The notes below the pieces were generated by a model. It was not told the DNA's origin. It searched no databases and saw nothing but the letters and a program-made list of their open reading frames with translations. This document shows positions 59,803-64,000 of a stretch of 64,000 bases of DNA, in pieces. The stretch's first letter is position 1, and the number at the start of each line of letters is the position of its first letter. The stretch lies in the NCBI GenBank assembly GCA_023953905.1, contig JAMLJA010000003.1, forward strand, positions 124,001-188,000, read 5' to 3'. A program made the translations under genes and the position numbers. Origin of the DNA: Rhizobiaceae bacterium (GTDB taxonomy: Bacteria > Pseudomonadota > Alphaproteobacteria > Rhizobiales > Rhizobiaceae).

Positions 59803-60357
59803 TCACGCCCGGTCGCGTGTGAGCGACTCGATCTCCCGCCTGGCCTGGTCAACCAGTTCATCGATGGCACGCGATCCGTTCAGCATCACGGCACGTTCGT
59901 CGGCTTGCGGCGGCTCCAATATCGCGAACTGGCTTTCAACAAGGCTCGCTGGCATGAAGTGGCCCTGTCGCGAGCCAACGCGCCTGCTCGCCGTTTCTCG
60001 GTCCACTTCAGGATAGACGAAGACCACACTTGGCGCGTGCCCGCGCAATTGATCACGATAGATGCGCTTGAGTGCCGAACAGGCGGCAACGACACTTTCC
60101 CCGCGGCGAACAGAACTCGACATCTCTGAACCGATACGGTCGAGCCAGCCCACGCGCAGCTCGTCCGTCAAAGGCCGACCGCTTGCCATGCGCGCGACAT
60201 TCTCGGGCGGATGCAGACTGTCTCCCTCGATGAAGCGGCATCCCATCCTCTGCGCCAGCAGGCTTCCGATTGCAGTTTTCCCGCAACCGGCCACACCCAT
60301 CACGACGATCACCCGAGCCCGTCTGGCCCCAGGCGCCGCATCATCCACTGGCGTCAT
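59803..60357 (-). CDS. gntK: gluconokinase
   Basis: 184 residues. The P-loop is VMGVAGCGKTAIGSLLAQRMG, and the gluconate motif FIEGDSLHPPENVARMASGRPLTDELR is diagnostic. It phosphorylates gluconate to 6-phosphogluconate for the Entner-Doudoroff or pentose phosphate route. It overlaps the upstream permease gene by four bases and is the last gene of the sugar ABC operon, which suggests the importer carries gluconate or a sugar acid/aldonate precursor. Confidence 0.92.
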   Translation of the reverse strand: MTPVDDAAPGARRARVIVVMGVAGCGKTAIGSLLAQRMGCRFIEGDSLHPPENVARMASGRPLTDELRVGWLDRIGSEMSSSVRRGESVVAACSALKRIYRDQLRGHAPSVVFVYPEVDRETASRRVGSRQGHFMPASLVESQFAILEPPQADERAVMLNGSRAIDELVDQARREIESLTRDRA

Positions 60358-61352
60358 CCCCTGCTTGCCGGCGTGCGGCCATAAAGCAGCAACATCGCGA
60401 CAATGACGATGCCGTAGGTGATCTGACGCCCCGCCTCAGGCATCTGCATCACGGACAGGATGGACTGAAGCAGCGTGATCAGAATGACACCCGCGACGGT
60501 TCCAAGATAGGAGCCACGTCCGCCAAGGATCGATGTGCCGCCAAGCACGACCGCAGCAATGGCCGGCAAGAGATAGGCGTCGCCCATTGATTGCGCTGCC
60601 TTGGAGGCATATCCTGCCAGAAGCACGCCACCGAAGGCACTCAATCCCCCCGCCACGGCGAATGCGATGAGAACCACCCGACGCGTGTCAATACCCGAAA
60701 GATAAGCGGCCCGCTCGCGATTGCCGATGGCGTAGACCGACCGACCGAATGTCGTGCGTGTCAGGATGAAAACCATCGCTGCACCGATCAGCGCCCACAC
60801 GACCACCGCGTTTGGAACGGCAGGTATCAGCGCGCCTGTCGCAAGCCATCGCATCGCCGGGGTTGCGGAGTCCTGCGGCGAGAAGCCGCCCGTATAGACG
60901 ACCATCAATCCCTGAGCGACCGCGTTGGTCGCAAGTGTTACGATCATCGAGGGAATGCGCAGATAGGCCACGCCAAAGCCGCTGACCAAGCCGATCAGGA
61001 CGCCGCATAAAACCCCGAAGGGAATGGCCAATGCAGCGCCGATTGGCCCATAGGCAGCCGCAGCGCAAGCCATCATCGCGCCTGTCGAGACAACCCATGG
61101 AACCGACAGATCGATCTGGCCCATCAGGACGACGAGCATCATTCCCGTGGCGATCACGCCGAGGAAGGACGCCACCTTGAGCTGCTGCAGCAGATACTCA
61201 GGCGACAGAAAGCTCGTCGAATAGAAACTACCCACGATCAGCAACAGAAGGATGCAGGCGAAGGCTGTCGTCACCGCGGGATCGAGACGGCGCATGAATT
61301 TCGGCATCCGGTCGACAAAACGCACCGAGGTCATGTCGGTCATCCGAACCAC
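60354..61352 (-). CDS. sugar ABC transporter permease, YjfF type
   Basis: 332 residues, ribose-class (RbsC) permease with about 8-10 spans. Blocks: GMMLVVLMGQIDLSVPWVVS, PSMIVTLATNAVAQGLMVVYTGG, VYAIGNRERAAYLSGIDTRRV, LPAIAAVVLGGTSILGGRGSYLGT. First 20 residues hydrophilic. It overlaps the other permease by 13 bases. Second subunit of a heterodimeric permease. Confidence 0.92.
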   Translation of the reverse strand: MVRMTDMTSVRFVDRMPKFMRRLDPAVTTAFACILLLLIVGSFYSTSFLSPEYLLQQLKVASFLGVIATGMMLVVLMGQIDLSVPWVVSTGAMMACAAAAYGPIGAALAIPFGVLCGVLIGLVSGFGVAYLRIPSMIVTLATNAVAQGLMVVYTGGFSPQDSATPAMRWLATGALIPAVPNAVVVWALIGAAMVFILTRTTFGRSVYAIGNRERAAYLSGIDTRRVVLIAFAVAGGLSAFGGVLLAGYASKAAQSMGDAYLLPAIAAVVLGGTSILGGRGSYLGTVAGVILITLLQSILSVMQMPEAGRQITYGIVIVAMLLLYGRTPASRG

Positions 61353-62320
61353 TCCAGTCGGTTGCGAACGCGAAACAGTGCAAACGCTCCCAGGCTAACG
61401 GCAAGCAACAGAACCACGCCCTGGAACAGGGGCTGCCACAGCGCATCGAAATCAAAGACGAACAACAGATCGCCGATGGTTCGGAAGGCGAACGCCCCGA
61501 AGATTGCACCAATGGCGCTGCCCTTGCCGCCATAAAGCGAAACGCCGCCCAGCACCACCGCGGCGATGGAAAACAGCGTATAGGCGTTGCCGCTCGCATA
61601 GGCGGCGTCTCCGGTATAGGTGAAGAAGGTGAGGAACAGGCCGCCGATCGCAGCCAGCAACCCGCCGAGCGTATAGGCCAGAAACTTGCCGCGCTTGATC
61701 GGCATGCCGGACATGTAGGCGGCGACTTCGGAAGACCCCGACGCGTAGGCGGCGCGACCATAGACCGAGCGGCTGAACGGTACCCAGACCACCAGCACGA
61801 TGACAATAAGGGCCATCAGGCTGGCTGGCATGAATCCGAACAGCTTCGATGTCAGCGCATCCGCCAGATCTTCATTGACCGACCCGCCCGGAGTCGGACG
61901 CAGCAACAACGCCAGACCGAAATAGACGGCGCCGGTGGCAATGGTGGCGACAATCGGTTGGAGACGCCCGTAAATGACGATTGCGCCATTCAACGCACCG
62001 CACAAGGCTCCGACCACCAGCACGCCAACCACGCCGAGCGTCGTTTCGAACGGATTGCCCACCACGATCCAGGACGCCAAGCAGTTTGTCAGCAGAAAGA
62101 TCATGCCGACCGACAGGTCGATGCCTGCCGTTATCACCACCAATGTCTGGGCCATGGCAATGAAGGCGAGCAAGACACCCTTGTTGGATGCCGTCTGCAC
62201 GACATTGGCATTGAAGCCGGCAGGATGATTTGCCGTGTAGACAATGAACATCAGAATGAAGATGCCAAGGGCAAGCAGGGTGCCCCTTTGCTCCGCGAAC
62301 CAGTACCGCCACTCGCTCAT
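61340..62320 (-). CDS. sugar ABC transporter permease, YtfT type
   Basis: 326 residues, RbsC class. Blocks: LVVITAGIDLSVGMIFLLTNC, LQPIVATIATGAVYFGLALLL, VYGRAAYASGSSEVAAYMSGM, LFSIAAVVLGGVSLYGGKGSA. It overlaps the ATPase gene by four bases and the second permease by 13, so the operon is translationally coupled throughout. Confidence 0.92.
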   Translation of the reverse strand: MSEWRYWFAEQRGTLLALGIFILMFIVYTANHPAGFNANVVQTASNKGVLLAFIAMAQTLVVITAGIDLSVGMIFLLTNCLASWIVVGNPFETTLGVVGVLVVGALCGALNGAIVIYGRLQPIVATIATGAVYFGLALLLRPTPGGSVNEDLADALTSKLFGFMPASLMALIVIVLVVWVPFSRSVYGRAAYASGSSEVAAYMSGMPIKRGKFLAYTLGGLLAAIGGLFLTFFTYTGDAAYASGNAYTLFSIAAVVLGGVSLYGGKGSAIGAIFGAFAFRTIGDLLFVFDFDALWQPLFQGVVLLLAVSLGAFALFRVRNRLEWFG

Positions 62321-63870
62321 GCACGCCCCCCAACACGGGCCGCCGCTTCGGCCGTGGAAATGTTCAGCGCACTCGCAATAAGATTGTGCACGTTGATCTC
62401 ATCCCCGGCGAGTTCACGCTTCACCTCGCCATCATAGAGCACGAGAACGCGATCGCAGCAGCCGATCAGTTCGTCATAATCCGTCGAATAGAAGATGATG
62501 GCCGCGCCATCGTCGGCAAGCCGCCTCAACAGTTGATAGATTTCCTGCTTGGTACCCACATCAATTCCGCGCGTCGGATCGTTCAGCAGAATGATGCGCG
62601 GTTGCCGCATCAGCCATTTGGCGATGACGACCTTTTGCTGGTTTCCTCCAGACAACGCGCCGACCGGGATATCGACACCGGCCGTGCGAATGGCGAGCAG
62701 TTTCACCATTTCGTCGATCAGCGCATTCTCCTTGGCAGTATCGATGATGCCGAATGCGTTTGAGACGCGGTCCAGCGCCGCGAATGAAAGGTTTTCGCGC
62801 ACCGTCATCGGCAGCATGAGACCTTCCGTCTTGCGATCCTCCGGGATGAGAGCCATGCCGCATTTTGCACCCCGGGCTTTCGAGGGACTGGAGATCATCT
62901 CCGGCTTGCCGTCGACCTTCACCTCCCCTGTTGTTCCTCTCAGCACACCAAAGAGAGCGAGAAGAAGCTCGCGCTGTCCCTGGCCGTCGAGACCGCCGAG
63001 ACCCACCACTTCTCCGGGACGAACCGCAAAGCTGATATCGCGCAGGCGACCGATCCAGCCGAGGCCCTGGCATTCCAGCACGGGCGGCTGGTCGACCTGC
63101 CTCACAGGCTTCGGAGGAAACACATGATTGTATTCCCGGCCAATCATCAGCTCGACGACCTCGTCATCGGTCTTCGTGCCCGCCTTATAGGTCGCAACAT
63201 AGTTTCCATTGCGGAACACAGTGCAATCGTCTGCCAGTTCGGCAATCTCGTGCATGCGGTGCGAGATGTAGAGGAGCGCCAGCCCCTCGTCCCGCAACCG
63301 CTTCAAGACGTCGATAACTTTCTTGACGTCGGCGGCGGTCAGCGCAGACGTTGCTTCGTCGAGAATGAGAATACGCGGCTTGCGCGCCAGCGCCTTTGCG
63401 ATTTCCACCATCTGACGACGAGACAACGGCAGGTCCTTGACCAGCGCCGAAGGATGAATGTCCGAAGCCCCCGCTCGCGCCAGCGCGTCTTCGGCCAGCT
63501 TGCGCTGCGTGGCCCGGTCGATCATGCCGAAACGCATCGGAGGATCCGAAACGATGATGTTGTCGGCGACGCTGAGATCCGGAATCAGCGACAGTTCCTG
63601 AAAAATACAGACGATACCGGCGTCATTGGCAGCGGCGGGAGATGCGAAGCTCACATCGCGCCCGTCGAAGATCATTCGACCCTCGTCCGGCGCAACGACC
63701 CCCGACATGACCTTGATCAAGGTCGACTTGCCTGCTCCATTCTCACCGAGCAACGCATGGATGCGTCCCGCTCGCAGCGTCAGGCTGGCATCCTCCAACG
63801 CAGTGACGCCACCATACCGCTTGGAGATTCCCTCCATACGGAACAAGGGTTCAGCCTGACCGGTCTGCAT
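62317..63870 (-). CDS. sugar ABC transporter ATP-binding protein, RbsA/YtfR type
   Basis: 517 residues with two nucleotide-binding domains. The first is canonical: Walker A LLGENGAGKSTLIKVMSGVV, signature-like DLPLSRRQMVEIAKALARKPRIL, Walker B LILDEATSALTAADVKK. The second has VVGLGGLDGQGQRELLLALFG in the A-loop position, the signature GALSGGNQQKVVIAKWLMRQP and Walker B IILLNDPTRGIDVGTK, where Asn-Asp-Pro replaces the usual Asp-Glu-Pro. This two-domain form is normal for ribose/galactofuranose importers, as is a weak second site. Confidence 0.94.
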   Translation of the reverse strand: MQTGQAEPLFRMEGISKRYGGVTALEDASLTLRAGRIHALLGENGAGKSTLIKVMSGVVAPDEGRMIFDGRDVSFASPAAANDAGIVCIFQELSLIPDLSVADNIIVSDPPMRFGMIDRATQRKLAEDALARAGASDIHPSALVKDLPLSRRQMVEIAKALARKPRILILDEATSALTAADVKKVIDVLKRLRDEGLALLYISHRMHEIAELADDCTVFRNGNYVATYKAGTKTDDEVVELMIGREYNHVFPPKPVRQVDQPPVLECQGLGWIGRLRDISFAVRPGEVVGLGGLDGQGQRELLLALFGVLRGTTGEVKVDGKPEMISSPSKARGAKCGMALIPEDRKTEGLMLPMTVRENLSFAALDRVSNAFGIIDTAKENALIDEMVKLLAIRTAGVDIPVGALSGGNQQKVVIAKWLMRQPRIILLNDPTRGIDVGTKQEIYQLLRRLADDGAAIIFYSTDYDELIGCCDRVLVLYDGEVKRELAGDEINVHNLIASALNISTAEAAARVGGRA

Positions 63871-63914
63871 CAGCCGTCCTCACCTGCAAGACACTTTTTA
63901 ATCGAAGGAGACAC

Positions 63915-63944
63915 GCATGGGCGACAAATGTCTGTCGCCCATGC
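63915..63944 (-). terminator. attenuator hairpin between binding protein and ATPase genes
   Basis: GCATGGGCGACA and TGTCGCCCATGC, 12-bp perfect stem with 6-base loop, in the 86-bp gap of the operon. It would stabilise the binding-protein message or reduce read-through into the ATPase. Confidence 0.7.
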
Positions 63945-63956
63945 TTGACCCAGGTT

Positions 63957-64000
63957 CTACTGGTTTTCCTTGCTCTGGCCCATGATCTCCTGCGCGGTGA
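63957..64000 (-). CDS. sugar ABC substrate-binding protein, C-terminal end only
   Basis: The last 13 codons, ending TAQEIMGQSKENQ before TAG at 63957; the rest is beyond the right edge. The frame, direction and position directly upstream of an RbsA-type ATPase identify it as the binding-protein gene of the importer (YtfQ-like order). Confidence 0.6.
   Translation of the reverse strand, partial: TAQEIMGQSKENQ

Overview
The window is a chromosomal segment of an alphaproteobacterium of the order Hyphomicrobiales (Rhizobiales), most likely of the Phyllobacteriaceae type (Mesorhizobium, Hoeflea, Nitratireductor and relatives). This rests on gene order (hisN / formylglutamate amidohydrolase / cpdR; murA / DUF2948 / hisD / UPF0262 / phosphatase / infA / maf / yacG / tRNA-Phe), high GC, an alphaproteobacterial small RNA of the alpha-r8 (MmgR) type, a ROSE RNA thermometer, and many TRAP and ABC uptake systems. 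The species is inferred only from this architecture.

Layout. 1-17.8 kb is mostly core: the end of an outer-membrane barrel protein, galU, a lytic transglycosylase with a DUF459 protein, the glutamate synthase operon gltB-gltD, threonine aldolase, D-Ala-D-Ala ligase, a heat-shock Hsp20 gene, a lysophospholipase, hisN, an MmgR-like sRNA, N-formylglutamate amidohydrolase, cpdR and tRNA-Val. 18-24 kb holds an RpiR-controlled sugar-type ABC locus with an inositol-monophosphatase-like protein but no ATPase gene. 24-25.4 kb has a small membrane protein and a lipoprotein metallopeptidase. 25.5-34 kb is one long minus-strand catabolic cluster: TRAP transporter, cupin, IclR regulator, hydantoinase/oxoprolinase subunits and an HpcH/HpaI aldolase. 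Two abutting 19-bp palindromes precede it.

35.3-36.95 kb is a small decayed genomic island at the 3' end of tRNA-Thr(GGT). It is bounded by perfect 27-bp direct repeats and carries a frameshifted integrase remnant plus one AT-rich gene for a PIN-like nuclease-domain protein. 37-43.1 kb is the core block murA to yacG and tRNA-Phe. 43.1-43.8 kb contains two tandem, related micro-ORFs of 22 and 25 codons with good ribosome binding sites, between tRNA-Phe and a degenerate copy of its 3' end.

43.8-48.2 kb is an FbpABC-like ABC importer with a fused double permease. 48.5-55.4 kb is accessory metabolism: amidase, SelO, an NTF2-like protein, an amidohydrolase and a flavin monooxygenase with an N-terminal NTF2-like domain. 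55.7-59.8 kb is a NitT/TauT-type ABC importer followed by a Gfo/Idh/MocA oxidoreductase. 59.8-64 kb is a sugar ABC importer of the YtfQRT-YjfF type with gluconokinase; its binding-protein gene runs off the right edge.

The best candidates for something undescribed are the tRNA-Thr mini-island with its lone PIN-like gene and the paired micro-ORFs beside tRNA-Phe. No CRISPR array, complete insertion sequence, rRNA operon or replication origin was seen.
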